In this document: positions 24,160-35,989 of the stretch, in pieces
How the letters are laid out: every line of letters starts with the position of its first letter
How positions within the stretch are numbered: the stretch's first letter is position 1
Assembly: GCA_034231615.1 (NCBI GenBank)
Contig: CM067298.1
Location: forward strand, 55,022,883 to 55,086,882
Direction of reading: 5' to 3'
Source of the DNA: Meghimatium bilineatum
Lineage: Eukaryota; Mollusca; Gastropoda; Stylommatophora; Philomycidae
DNA length: 64,000 bases
Notes under the pieces: model-generated
Database searches by the model: none
The model's input: only the letters and a program-made list of their open reading frames with translations
What the model was told of the DNA's origin: nothing
Translations under genes and position numbers: made by a program

Positions 24160-24500
24160 TATATAACCAAAATATTGGAGGATGTCTGACAAAATGGAAA
24201 GTGCCACAGTAACCAGACAAATAAAAGGTAAATCCTAAATAAAGTAAACAGGTTACTGGGAATACCTAACTATCGATATAAAACAATAAAACATAGAACA
24301 AGCACAATTGTCAACATATCTGTCCTATTGGGACCTTTGTCAAGAAACAAATAACGTGTAAGAAAACACAACCGTAAAATAAATAAACCAAGATGACAGG
24401 GACAATGGTTTCCTCACCAGTTCCTTCAACTGTAGCCTGCAATATAAAAAGTATACAGTCATGATTAAAAAAACCAATGTGAAAGAAATTCATTTTAATT
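24160..24500 (-). mobile_element. Penelope-type terminal repeat with hammerhead-like core
   Basis: About 260 bases match 53560-53830 (AATATYGGAGGATGT, GTGCCRCAGTAACCAGAC, AATAGGTTACTG, GTCAACRTRTC). On the - strand it contains CTTGACAAAGGTCCCAA then TAGGACAGA: a small stem flanked by the TGA-AA and GA-A strings seen at the ends of many Penelope-like elements, where they belong to hammerhead ribozyme cores. This copy is degraded in the core, so activity is unlikely. Confidence 0.5.
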
Positions 24501-24714
24501 TATTTTAGTTATACAAATACAATAGACTCGCTAATCTGGCACATATCGGACCAAAGCTATACTGGATTGCTGAAATCACCAGATTATTAGAAGGTGTTTC
24601 AAGAAAAGTTTTATCTAAATAACATGATTTATATTTACTATACTTTTATTACAAAACAACATTAAAAAATTAAGAAAACAACTTAAAATATGAAAATACC
24701 ACTGCAGTATAATG

Positions 24715-24850
24715 TGTCGGTACATTGGTTAAAAAAATGCTGTGACACAACACACTTTCAGTTTCTAGGCTACATCCTGCTGGAAAACTAGGAGGACCAT
24801 TGTTCTACTACCAGAGATCCAGTGGGAGTTTGAGAACAAACGTTTAAAAA
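24715..24850 (+). repeat. SINE-like repeat, variant B
   Basis: GTCGGTACATTGGTTAAAAA, CTGGAAAACTAGGAGGACCA, GATCCAGTGGGAGTTTGAGA and a short A-rich end. Confidence 0.65.
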
Positions 24851-25715
24851 AAGTATGAATATGGTTGTATTTAAAAACTTTGATGAAATAAAATTTAACT
24901 ATATATTCGCACATTTAGTAAAAATTAAAATACGCAAACAGGTAGAAGCCATTTCTACTTTGCTTTGGGTGTCTTGGATAATTTATCCTTCATCACTCAC
25001 TGTTCTCTTTTAGACAAAGAGGATGGAAAACATAAAAAGACATTGTTTTACTCTGTGCTTAGAGATATATTCCCCTTTCATGCTTGCAAGAAACCTTCCT
25101 GAACGTCACTGGTCACCACGATGATCATACATTTCAATGCTGCTGATCATTGGGGTACCTGTGACATTCAGGTCACTGCAATGAACTCTTGTACCACAGA
25201 CGATACAGCTAGACACACTCTTGAAAATTGCTATATATTGAAGTTTGGTACCCTTAAGCCATTTGGGCTATATATATCATTCATTTATTTATATTTGGGT
25301 GGGGGGGGGGGCCTTTGTTGTATTTTATTCAAGTTGTTTTCAGGCATAGTAGTTTCATTTTGTTTTCATTTCGTCAATATTTTTTAATGCGCATCTCTAT
25401 GACAATACTTGTATATACATATGCCATTGTTACCTTGGATGTCTCTGCTGTTAAACGTCTGTCGTCTAATGCACTTGTGATAGTGCCTTTATTGTTACTG
25501 TTTGTCTTGTATTAACTTGAAAAAAACCTATTTAACTTACAGTTGAAACTGTCTTGTATATTGTTATCTGTATGTTTTAATATCTGTATCCAACTGTCTG
25601 ATAGTCTGTGCGTTCATTGTAAAGATGAATTTTTTTTTTTTTTCTTAAGTTCTATTGTTTTACAGCATTCTCACATATTAGTAAATTCAAGTAGGAAGCA
25701 TGAGGATAAATTAAA
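24851..25715. other. Intergenic, nothing recognised
   Basis: Contains a G-run near 25302-25312; no gene or family recognised. Confidence 0.35.
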
Positions 25716-25885
25716 AATTCTTGAGACTAACAGGAATTGAACCGCCTTGAAAGTTGAGTAAATGGGTTTTTCCACATTTAATAGTTGTGGTTGGCTAAGT
25801 GCTGAAAAATCTGTTTACTTCAGTTGCAACGTTATTCGGTGCCAATAGAACGGACCTGGTTCAATTCCTGTCAGTCTCAATAATT
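25716..25885. repeat. Inverted repeat (28-bp arms) with tRNA-like promoter boxes
   Basis: AATTCTTGAGACTAACAGG... at 25716-25743 pairs with 25858-25885 at 26 of 28 positions. Between and within the arms are an A-box-like TGGCTAAGTGC (25792-25802) and B-box GGTTCAATTCC (25858-25868). It may be a tRNA-derived SINE head whose T-arm was duplicated in reverse. Confidence 0.55.
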
Positions 25886-26289
25886 CTCATATATTAATTC
25901 CTTTTGGGTCAAAGATTGGACATAGGGCAGTAGTAATTTCTTTCCATGTTGAGCACTTTGTTGAAAGTTGCTGTTGGTAATGTTAATTATTTATTGGTTA
26001 TTATCTATCAGTGCACTTTAGGCAAACTCAAGTGTTCAGTTCCCCCCATTTATTGTTGAAGGCTATGCACGCTGATAGTTCCTGTATATCACTGTAATAA
26101 AACTTATATATGTCAGATACAAATGAGTTTGTCTCTTAATGCAAGTTCTTTATACAGTGCTTATTTTTCCCTGATATACTGGTGTTATGTTGTCTTTTTT
26201 TGATGTTTCAATTATTTTTTTTTGCTGTTAACTATTACTAGCTGTTCAGGAAAACTTAAAGCTTAATTTCCAGGGAAAGGAAAATAACT

Positions 26290-28230
26290 CCGCAAAAATG
26301 AGTTATGAGTTAAAAGAAAAGATAGACAGGGCATGGTTAGTATCTTTCAGGAATGTAGGGAGTTGCTCCACTGTGATTGGAAGACACTATCCAGGAAGTC
26401 ATAAATGTGTTCAATAGGGCAGGAACGCGCAGATACAATGGGTCTGCCTGGGTTGAAAGGCTTGTGGATTTTGGGCAGCATATAGAATGCAGTCCTACCC
26501 ACACTGCTTACTTTGAGGCATAGAGCGGCAGCTGAAGTGGACAGGAGTTTGTCAGCTATTAAAATCTTAATAATGGTAGAGACTATTGTTGTGTGCAACA
26601 ATCAGGTCTCCAACCATTAGTAGAGCAACTTCCTACATTCCTGAAAGATTAACCATGCCCTGTCCATCTTTGCCTCTATTTCAATGTTCCCTGTTCACAT
26701 CTATCATCTCTTTCTGAAGGATATCTGCTCCCTTTACAGCTCTATACCACACTCAGATGTTCTCAAGGCCGTGAAGTTCTTCCTCGACCAGCACCTTCAC
26801 CCCTCTGTGTCTACCTCTACCCTCATCTGTCTTGCAGAACTCGTGCTCACTCTCTATTCCTTTGACTTTGATGGGCACTTATACCTGCATGTTCATGGGC
26901 TACCTTGAGCACCAGGTATGGGAATCCTATGGGGGGGCCCTTCCCATCGGTGTTCCATGGGTATAACGATGATGGGATCAGCATCACTGACATGTCTGAG
27001 GTTGACCTGGAATGCTTCATACAATTCATTGACAATTTTCACTTGGTCATCAAGTTCAAATTGGAGATCTCCACCTCCCATGTGAACTTCCTGGACATAT
27101 CCATCACTATCCAAACCAACTGATGCCCATAACTTTCTTCTGTACACCTCTTCTCATCCTTCTGCCTGTCTGGATTCCCTTCTATTCTCCCAACTTCTTC
27201 GTCTCTGGCGCTTGTGTAGTTGCAAGAACAACTTCCTCGAGAAAGCCTACAAGATGACAGATGTTTTTCCGATTTTGCCTATACCCGAGAGAGTCCTCAG
27301 GTCTGCCCTGCTTCGAGTGTGCAGTCTCTACCATCAGGACACCCATTTGAACACTCGTAAGTCTTCCTCTTCTGACAAGGTCAAGCTTGTTCTCACTTTC
27401 CACCCCCATAGCACTGCAGTTCGGCATGTCCTGCTTCATCACCTTCCTCTTCTCCAGTCTGATCCAGAGACACAGTAAGTGTACTGTGATCCCTTTCGTG
27501 TTGTTTTTAGATGTGACAAGAACCTCAGGGATCTACTGGTCTGAAGTCACCTCCAGCCTGACATTCTTAATCGTTTCAGCACCATTAGCTTCAAACGCAA
27601 ATGCTAAACCTGTGCCTATGTCACCCAGACAGAACCGGTCTGTCATATCCCCTAAAGCCATGTTCACCATTGAGGAGAGCTTCACGTGTGTCCCGCAAAG
27701 TCATCTATACCATCATATGCAAGCGTTGCGCCAAGACATATAGATGAAACTGGAAGGAGGCTAACAGACCAATTCTGTGAACATCTCTATAGCATAAAAA
27801 AAACTATTTGGGTTAACCTGTAGACATCCACTTCAATGGCACAGGGCATCTGGGTGCCCAGGACTTCAGGTTACAGCCATTAAGTTGTGCTTATCTGACG
27901 ACCGAAGCCATCTTGCACTTGAGAACCGCTACATTTACCAATATGGCAGTCTTAAACCCAAACGACATCAATGAGCGCCTGTCTCATGTATGATTCTAGT
28001 TTTTCCATAGTTTGTTTGTTTTGTGTCACATGTATGTAGTCATTTTTGTATATTCCTTGTCCGGTGTTGTTTCACCTCTTCTGGTCAATCTATATTACAC
28101 ATGCCAATGTAAACATCCATATCCTTACTGTTGGTTTTCTTTTGTATGTTTTAATTTTGCTTTAATTTTTGTCTTGGTAAAGGCCATTTCGTTGAAATGT
28201 CAATTTGTGTGTGTTATTATGTATCTTTAG
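26290..28230 (+). mobile_element. Penelope-like element with inverted 5' part
   Basis: The right portion (from about 26615) is on the + strand and shows RT pieces typical of Penelope-like elements (DICSLYSSIPHSDVLKAV at about 26710-26760; FLDISI at about 27095), then a GIY-YIG-type piece (DETGRRLTDQFCEHLYSI at about 27740-27790; ENRYIYQYGSLKPN) and, near 28170-28200, a terminal-repeat-like motif. The left portion (26290-26601) is on the - strand and carries the preceding RT part (YMLPKIHKPFNPGRPIVSA). A segment of about 46 bases is present in both, in opposite directions, at the junction. The element has several breaks and is inactive. Confidence 0.85.
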
Positions 28231-28309
28231 TGATTAGCAAAACATCATTGCCCTATTCCAGGATTTACCTGTTGGATTTTAGTTTTGTGCTGTAAGCACA
28301 TATTGTTAA

Positions 28310-28590
28310 AAAGAAAGATCCTACGAATATCATGGACAGAGAAAAAAGGAGAACATTGAAGTTTTGAAATTACTGAAACTGAAAGAAGGGTGGCTTCTAA
28401 ATACTATCATAAGAAGGAAGCTACAGTATTTTAGACACTTAAAGTGACATGATTGTATCGAGAGGCTGATTCTGGAGTGCAGAGTGCCAGGTGAGAGAAG
28501 AGAAAGACCAAGAAGACGATGGACCATCAAAATCAAATGAATGTATATACGTCTCTGGCCAATGCAGGCCTCTTTACCAGGGACAGAGAG
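28310..28590 (+). mobile_element. LINE C-terminal fragment
   Basis: Read across frames: KRKILRISWTEKK, RRKLQYFRHLK and ECRVPGERRERPRRRWTI (about 28475-28535). This is the usual LINE C-terminus (RRMLRISW, FGH, GRPRRRW). Confidence 0.8.
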
Positions 28591-28856
28591 ACGTTCAGTA
28601 TCCACGACAAAGACAATGTTCTGAATAAAATATGTCGACATATATTTTGATGAAAGAAACTTATTTGTGGATAACAGAAATATTGTAGTTTCTTCCTTTT
28701 TTCTTTGTGTTTCACAATTTCGAAATTTTATATTTGTTCTTGTGAAAGGTTTACAGTAATTCAAATGTTAGCCTACAACACACAGCTCAACTATAAGGCC
28801 TCAAATAAACTTACTTAGAATCAAATAATAATATCTGCATATTAAAAGTGATATAT

Positions 28857-28857
<1 letters not shown>
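28591..28857. other. Intergenic, nothing recognised
   Basis: Short unrecognised interval before a TA microsatellite. Confidence 0.4.

Positions 28858-28953
<96 letters not shown>
28858..28953. repeat. (TA)n microsatellite, about 95 bases
   Basis: Pure TA dinucleotide run, able to extrude as a cruciform. Confidence 0.98.
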
Positions 28954-28955
<2 letters not shown>

Positions 28956-29044
28956 CAAATATATATTTATATATTTGATTTGCATATTCAGATGCCAACA
29001 GAATCAATGATGACACTACACTTCTAGTCTTGTGTATAGGCTTA

Positions 29045-29210
29045 CCCCACAGAATACGGATGTGTCGGACCATTGGTGCAAATAAAACGGCAACACAATG
29101 CATTTCCATTCTCTGGAATACATCCTGCTGGAAATCTAGTAGGACCGTGATCCAGCTGTAAGGGAGATCTAGCTGGAGTTTGAGAATGAACGCTGAAGAA
29201 AAAAAAGAAG
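29045..29210 (+). repeat. SINE-like repeat, variant B
   Basis: ATACGGATGTGTCGGACCAT, GCAAATAAAACGGCAACACA, CCTGCTGGAAATCTAGTAGG, CTGGAGTTTGAGAATGAACG plus GAAGAA. Several CpGs are kept. Confidence 0.8.
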
Positions 29211-29959
29211 TATAGGCTTACCAGTAATGCTCAGAGGGGCATGTAACTGTTTAAAGTTTAATTATTAAAAGTCAGCCATTAAACACTATTAAAAATAAAT
29301 CATTAAACTGTAGGCCGCTATCTTAACATTCCATATTTGTTTACTATTAATTTGTATTCACCTGCGTCTGCAACCAACTACTATGCATCCAGTCTGATAT
29401 TGGTCATGTATAGAGAATTCTATTTTCTGTCATTGTAGATTCCCCATAACTTATTTTGCAGAGATGCTCCTGTGGACCAGATTGTAATTTTTATGGAGCA
29501 TCTTTCCTTTGCGAGTTCCTCAGTTTACGAGGAGCACTGATTATTATACACCACAATGGTTGGTGCCGCTCTGACTTCAATGAACTGCTTTCTGTTTGGG
29601 TGTCCTACCTATAGATAAAATGCTTTATTAGGCTAGTGTTCTATCTACATTTTGCCTCTACCACCCAAATTGTCTGCTGTCCTATTTTTTCTTGGTTTGC
29701 AGTTTTAATACATGTATCCACTGTGTCCCATTAGTATGCAATCCCTGCTGACTAGCTGTTTAGTGGGTCCTGTTATCATCTTGAATCATTGGAATTGTCA
29801 AATCATGCAAACCAGTGTTACCACAGTGGTGGACAATTTGATAGATCTACCAACTAGGCCAGATGCAGACTGGTCCAAGTTATTGTGATCATGCGGGCAG
29901 TGTCGTCTGTTCTAGGAATAAGATGTTTAGTTGCAGCTCTTTTAGATTTCTAGAGCTTG
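29211..29959. other. Intergenic, nothing recognised
   Basis: No coding or repeat call possible. Confidence 0.35.
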
Positions 29960-30800
29960 CTTTATATTTCTGTTTGTACATCTGGTTGCAGAGGTTTTTC
30001 AGATTTTGGTACTCTTGTAGTATATGGTGAGGTGTCTGTGTGTTCTCTTGGCAGGGAACTTGGTGATTTGCCCATCTTGTACGTGTGGGTTTTAGGATAA
30101 TGGCTCTCTACAGCTCTATCACCAGTATTATGTATAAGGATCGTTGCTACTCCCCTGCCAAGCCAAGTTGTTAAAATGTCTAATATTTTCTCATGTTGCT
30201 GCCTTCTATCTCTGCTACCTTCAATTTTGCCTGTTGTGACTATATTTTCCAAACGTCCTTGTCTCATAATGTGGCCAAAAAATGAAGATTGTCTTATATT
30301 ATTGATCGTTAAGCTCCATCTCGCATTTGACTCTTTCAACAACTCCACATTAGTTTTTCTGGCAGTCCACGGTATTCTCACCATTCTTCTGTAGAACCAC
30401 ATCTCCACTGCCTCGAATTTCCTACTTTCCTGTTTGTTTATTGTCAAAGCCTTGCATCCGTAGGGAATATGGGGATGGAATAGCACTGCAGAATTCCCTT
30501 CCTCACTGTGACAAGGTCATATTACACAATATATTTTTCATTTTTCTTAATTTGTTTTTCCTGCCCTATCTGCTTCTTATTTCTGTTGAACTTCTTCCAT
30601 CTGCTGTTGTACCTAAATACTTGAATTGGTGGACCTGTTTTAATACTATATCATTCACTTTGATCTTTCAAGCTAGCTGTGGTATTTTGAAATAACCATT
30701 ACTTCTGTTTTCTTGATATTTAGGAAGTGTCATTTCTCTTTACTTTCTGTCACTACTACATGAATTAATTCTTTAAGGTCTTCCTCGTGTTCTAAGCCTA
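29960..30800 (-). mobile_element. LINE 3' part (RT thumb and C-terminus)
   Basis: A 174-codon - strand frame starting at 30486 reads YGCKALTINKQESRKFEAVE, MWFYRRMVRIPWTARKTNVE, FFGHIMRQGRLENIVTTGKI and IEGSRDRRQQHEKILDILTT. Upstream, across a frame change, are KVNDIVLKQVHQFKYLG-like pieces (about 30560-30690). The same family runs off the right end of the window (63260-64000). Confidence 0.88.
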
Positions 30801-31134
30801 AAGATGGTTATCTCATCTTTTCTGCTTTGTTTGTTTATTGCATCTTTTGTATGGATGTGTTCATTGTGGTCCTGTTGCCATTTGTTTTTCTGTATTTTCT
30901 GTTGTCATGTTTGTTGAAATGTTCTGTATTGTTGCTATTGAGTCTGTGAAGATAGCATAGTGTTCATTGGGATACAGTTTTATGTTTTAGTTCAATCTTT
31001 ATGATAATCAGTTCAACCTCGCAGAATTTGCCTATAAATATAATTAATAAATATATATATAAATTAATAAATATAAAGATTTTCATTAATCATCGACGAG
31101 GCGATAACAATCAGTCAGAATATCAATGTGAAAT
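30801..31134. other. Intergenic, AT-rich
   Basis: Unrecognised, with an ATAAATATA-rich stretch at 31030-31080. Confidence 0.4.
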
Positions 31135-32215
31135 GAGGCAATGCGAATCATTTTGGGGGTGTACGAGGGATACGTCAGCTCGGGCTATGCGATACCTACT
31201 TGATTGCCCAACTGCGGAGCAAAGAATACAAATGTGCAGGGTGCGGGACTACCTAAAAATCACTGCTGATAAAGAGTTCCCTCTACACCCAGAAATTATC
31301 AAAGTGAAAGGCAGTCGACTAAAGAGAGGAAAGTCTTGGATGAAACGCGCAGAGGACGTTATACAGAGTGTGTGCAGATTGGAGGATGTACTACCTGGTA
31401 CCGAATGGAGTCTGGCGCCCTCGGATTATCCAACAGCCTTTGAAGGATTAATAACACTCAATAGAGAGTGCAGGGAATGGTGTCCGACAGTGGTCGATTC
31501 AGAGGTGCTTGCTCTGATCAGTCAGAATTCTAGGGAAGGTGATATAATTATATATACAGATGGGTCGGTTGAGAGACACATCAGGAGTTCCTGGGCTTTC
31601 ACAGCTCAAAGGTGGGGGGGGGGAGACTATCAGAGAGGAAAGTGGTGCATTCGCTCAGACGACAAGCAGCATGACAATGGAGATTCTGGCAGTGACCAAA
31701 GCTTTGTAATGGGTCTGCTCACAGACTGTCTGCGAGCATGCCTGTATACTCAGTGACTCCATGAACATGATTGCGAAAGTTCAGGCGGGGTACGTTCGAG
31801 AACAGTGGCTGGATGCAGTGAATAATTCCTGTGTGCGTACAGTGACTTTTATTTTTGTGCCGGGACACGCGGGAGTCCGGGGTAATGAGAGAGCAGATAG
31901 GTTGGCCGCCCACGCTGCTACTACGGCTGTTGGTGGAGCAATGGATCGGGCAGACATTTTGAATGCCCTACGGGAAAACGCACGAACAAATGACTGTACA
32001 AGGGACGATGACTCTTGTTCTATGATTAGAGTGTGATGTCGCTAGGAAGGAGAGTTTTCGTGGGCGAAAAAGAATGATGGTCAATCAACGACGTACTGAG
32101 ACTGTCAGTCAACGTGTAATGGCGGATACACTCAAGGAGAGATCTGAGCACATATGGACTTGCCCGGAGTGCAATGACGATGATCCAATGACTAACTAAC
32201 TAACTAACTAACATC
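31135..32215 (+). mobile_element. LINE 3' part with RNase H domain, young-looking
   Basis: Starts inside the polyprotein (SARAMRYLLDCPTAEQRIQM) and contains IIIYTDGSVERHIRSSWAF (catalytic Asp in TDGS), then, after a frameshift in a G-run near 31612-31622, LSDSMNMIAKVQAGYVREQ and VPGHAGVRGNERADRLAAHA. It ends in a TAAC tandem tail (about 32192-32213). CpG dinucleotides are frequent, unlike most repeats here, so the insertion is fairly recent. It ends directly next to a hAT relic. Confidence 0.88.
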
Positions 32216-32224
32216 TACATTATT

Positions 32225-33170
32225 TTGTGTGTTCGTGCAATAATTTCAGGTTGTGAAATGATCAGACTAGTTAATTTATTTATTGACTTAGCTGAACTAG
32301 AAGATGTACCATCGGCCAGAATCTTCTCCGCTTTGATTAGATGTCTTCATTCTATTGGATTGACAGAGGAGTGCCCGAATGAAGGTTTAATTTCTGTTGC
32401 TTGTGATGATGCAGCAATAATGTTGGGTTCTCGTAGTAAAAAAAAGTTACTGAAAGATAAATTTCCATCATTAATTGTTTGATACTGTGCTAATCATAAT
32501 CTGGAATTATTTGTCCACAATGCTGATAATAACGTTTCTGGAATTAATAGATTGAAATAATTTATTGACAAGTTATACTATTTTTATCATGCATCGACCA
32601 AAGAATAATCGCGAACTCCATGTAGGCCCTATGTGCCAGTTCACTGGAAGCGCAGTTGTTGAAAATTAGACGAATATTAAGCATTAGTTAGGTCCAGCTT
32701 TCGCTCAGTATCTGCATTTTGGTTGGATCTTAAAGTAGTTTATCATTTTAGAATGCTTAATATAATAATTCCAGATATTTAAAAAATAAAAAAAATAGGT
32801 GCACATATAAGGGATTCATGAAGAAGATTACTATTGTGGAGTTTATTTTAGACTTAGAATTAATGTGTGATGCACTTCAAGAGCTTTCTGAACTGAGCCT
32901 GATATCGCAAGAACGAAACATAAATTCAAATGGTGCCAATAAAGCAAGTAAGCGCACTATACATTTGTTTGTAGATATGCGATCATATCCCGGGCAGTAC
33001 TGCCAAAAAGCTGTACAAGTTGCCAAGTCTCTAATTTTCCAAGGAATTCCTATTTACAATAGAGATAGAAAAGATCATAAACTAATATGTCCTGTTTCCT
33101 TTAATGACAGCTTGGAGTCTTCACTAAAACAACAACGGCTTTTTGGGCACCAGGCAGCAACAGATTAAAA
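32225..33170 (+). mobile_element. hAT-type transposase relic (KIAA1586/ZNF862-like)
   Basis: Reads CLHSIGLTEECPNEGLISVA, CDDAAIMLGSRSKKKLLKDK, then YCANHNLELFVHNADN and RLKxFIDKLYYFYHAS, then (from 32818) DLELMCDALQELSELSLISQ and SKRTIHLFVDMRS. This order is that of hAT-family transposases also known as ZNF862-like or KIAA1586-like proteins (V-CDGAAVM-G--SG, CANHRLEL, L-DLG-M-DVL-ELS--SL). Several stops and frame changes are present; the N- and C-terminal ends are missing. The left edge abuts the LINE tail at 32215, so that LINE may have entered the hAT copy. Confidence 0.8.
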
Positions 33171-33319
33171 TATAAAGGAAAGAAATATAAATATTGAACT
33201 TTATAAAGGCATGGACAAATTATCGCTTTTATTATAAACCTGGTTAAAGTAAGCATTATATTAGTGCATGTATGTCGGTATGTATGTATGTGTGTCTGTA
33301 TATCTGTATGTATGTCTGT
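33171..33319. other. Intergenic, TGTATG-rich
   Basis: Short imperfect TATG repeats at about 33265-33325; nothing else. Confidence 0.4.
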
Positions 33320-33480
33320 ATGGGTGGAGGTTGTGAGGCCCATATATATGGAAAGGTTTGAGTGGTTCTTTTTGTTGCTAGTTCTCATACTCAACACTAA
33401 CCTCATACCTATTAGTAGTCTCTTATGACATGCATTGCAGATCAGAATGTTAATATTATTTGCTTCTCCTTCTGACACTG
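33320..33480 (-). repeat. Degenerate SINE-like repeat, variant A
   Basis: CTATTAGTAGTCTCTTATGA then CATGCATTGCAG resembles the 5' half of variant A in reverse. Weak. Confidence 0.35.
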
Positions 33481-33829
33481 TCAACACACGAAATGATTGA
33501 ACCCTCCCTCGTTAGATAACGTAACATCATAATTAACGCTACGGAGAATACACAACAAACCACACCGCCGCCTGTTTTTTTAATATGATAGTAGAACTAT
33601 AAGAAAACTATTCGATTACTTAAAATGTTTCATACGTAAGTGTGTTTTTTTTCCCTTCAAAACCCCCTATGTGCAAAGTATTGCGGCAATATGGGGGGGG
33701 GGGGAGAAGGAGAGGTGGTGATCAGTCATGTTAAAGTATTGACCATCCACTTCTGTAAACGCCGTATACCCACCTTTTTCCTAGAAAACAAACACTGTAT
33801 GCATGTATATATATATATATATATATATA
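33481..33829. other. Intergenic with G-run and TA microsatellite
   Basis: G-run at about 33692-33702 and (TA) run at about 33806-33830. No gene. Confidence 0.6.
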
Positions 33830-34030
33830 TATGGCGCTCTACAGTAAAAAAAAGAGCGCATCATCTTGTGAAAAGAGGAGAAATGTTGCAGCCAAACAGC
33901 GGAGAATAGATAGAAAGTCACGGATAGATCAAAATCCGCCTACGGTGGTCATTACATGCCCGAACTGCCCAAGAACATTTACAGCTCGAATAGTGCTCAT
34001 TAAACTTCTACGAACATGGTCATAATTCTA
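33830..34030 (+). mobile_element. LINE C-terminal fragment with zinc-finger end
   Basis: Reads KKKSASSCEKRRNVAAKQRR then TCPNCPRTFTARIVLI. Many endonuclease-RT LINEs end with C--C-R-FRARIGL--H-R. Only the end of the ORF remains. A GA microsatellite follows at 34097-34142. Confidence 0.65.
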
Positions 34031-34093
34031 ACTGAATTTTCATAAGTGAATGTAAAAATACACATCGTCACTTGTGATGAACGAACATACACG

Positions 34094-34096
<3 letters not shown>

Positions 34097-34138
<42 letters not shown>

Positions 34139-34142
34139 GATG
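34097..34142. repeat. (GA)n microsatellite
   Basis: About 45 bases of GA with one GGG interruption. Confidence 0.95.
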
Positions 34143-34391
34143 TATTCATTATTACATGATGGTAATAAATTTAAGATGTCCCTTGTGTAAACGTAGATTT
34201 ATGTGTGCGTCATCAAGGAATAATTTTGATTACAATATGTTTATGTAATAATTCTCTGTTTTGTCATCCTCATGTTTCGTTATTACCTAACCCTTGTTTG
34301 TACCACAAACTATAGTATTATTATAATTAATTTTATTTAAGGTAACCTTATGGTGAGGCGCGCTTCTTTCAAACGCGGACATGGTCCAATT

Positions 34392-34640
34392 TCTCTCCTC
34401 TTCTTCTGCGTTCGTTGTCAAACTCCTGAATATTAGCATTATGTAGTTCGTAGAACGAAGTGCATTGTGTCATAGCTTAGGCCTATATATTAGCTGCGAT
34501 AGCTGCGCTTTTCGGTCTGACACATCCTACTACTTTGACCTTTTTGGGGATGAGATAACCAACACGAGCCCAAGACCTGCTTAGTCGCCTCTTACAACAT
34601 AATTGGCAGGTAATAATGTTGCAATTCTTTACCGCCCCCT
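34392..34640 (-). repeat. SINE-like repeat, variant A
   Basis: Leftward copy: TTCTTCTGCGTTCGTTGTCA, TTCGGTCTGACACATCC, GCTTAGTCGCCTCTTACAAC. Moderately diverged. Confidence 0.75.
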
Positions 34641-35304
34641 TTCTGTCCTCTGGCAACATACGGGCGCCAATTTGATTATATTGTAGTTTTTTTAATCATA
34701 AAATAATAATAGAGTTCTGGTAATCCAGCCACCACGAGTTCGAGAGTAGACCTATGTATTTAAGGGAGTGGTGCAGAACCATAACCGAGTTATATATTTA
34801 ATACGTCTTTGTCATCACAATGTTAATATTGGTATAATAGTTACTGGATTATCTGTAACAGTAAACCCCCCCCCCTTTTGTGGCTGAAAGGCGCATACCT
34901 CGCCATGAGATACGTTCTTTATTATTTTATAAGAAAAACTGAAGAAGGGTGATTATTTCGGTAAGCTGTGAATATACTATATACTCACAAATATATTTAT
35001 AACTTTCGTATTGTAGGAATAGTAAAGAAACTAACAATATATATGGTGTCACTATAAGCTACAGTTTACTCAATCTGTGTACTTTTAATCGCAGGTGCTT
35101 AACATGACTAGCATACCACCTAAGGACAAAGATGGTGACATAGACCTTACACTCTAACATCCACGCTTCCTTTTCTCACTTACTGTCTTTGGAATAAATG
35201 AAAGTGATAATTTGTCATGTGTATCACGTTACAGAAAACCCAAACTTATCATCCATTACTCAATAAATTACAGCGACCCTTATACATAATAATACTAGAC
35301 AACA
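34641..35304. other. Intergenic, nothing recognised
   Basis: C-run near 34867-34875; no gene. Confidence 0.35.
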
Positions 35305-35485
35305 CACTGTTAAATGATATTCCTTATAACTCTCCCACCTGTGTTAAACTGATATTCCTTATAACTCTCCCACCTGTGTTAAACTGATATTCATTATAAC
35401 TCTCCCACCTGTGTTAAACTGATATTCCTTACAACTCCCCCACCTGTGTTACAATGATATTCCTTACAACTCTCCCACCTACAAC
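35305..35485. repeat. Minisatellite, about 37-base unit, five copies
   Basis: Unit TGATATTCCTTATAACTCTC followed by CCACCTGTGTTAAAC; the last copy is degraded. Confidence 0.95.
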
Positions 35486-35989
35486 TCTCAGTGTTAAAAT
35501 GAATAAATAGTAGAAGTTTCTCTGGCAAAGAACGCCGCAATAAAAGCGAGCACAGTGTTCAAAAGAAACAATAGATTAATGTTTTTCATATTGTTGAATA
35601 GTCCAATGTCAGGTGAATAACTTCTAAAACCATAAATGTGATCCATAAATGTCCAGTGAATCCACGGGGGAGAAAGTGAACAATGCTAAACCCAAGTATG
35701 TAATTATTCGGCACTGTGAACATTCTGCAGTTATGTTGAATGGTATACATGATTTTTGATTTATTTAAGATCAAAACTTGCAAAATGAAATGTCTGAAGA
35801 AGGCCATTGGAATCACCAGACTCAACCAAAATGCGCAATGAGAACATCAGAAAGATAATGGATAAAACACCATGCATAGAATATATAAAGAAGCAACATA
35901 TAAAATAATTTGGACAATGGAGGGGGGGGGGTTTAAATTTAGTAATTATTACTACTACGGAAGTTTTTATAAGAACTGTCTATTGTCAT
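35486..35989. other. Intergenic, nothing recognised
   Basis: Unrecognised sequence with a G-run at about 35921-35930. Confidence 0.35.

Noticed and set aside
28801-29109. Open frame full of YI dipeptides
   Set aside because: Translation of a TA microsatellite joined to a SINE.
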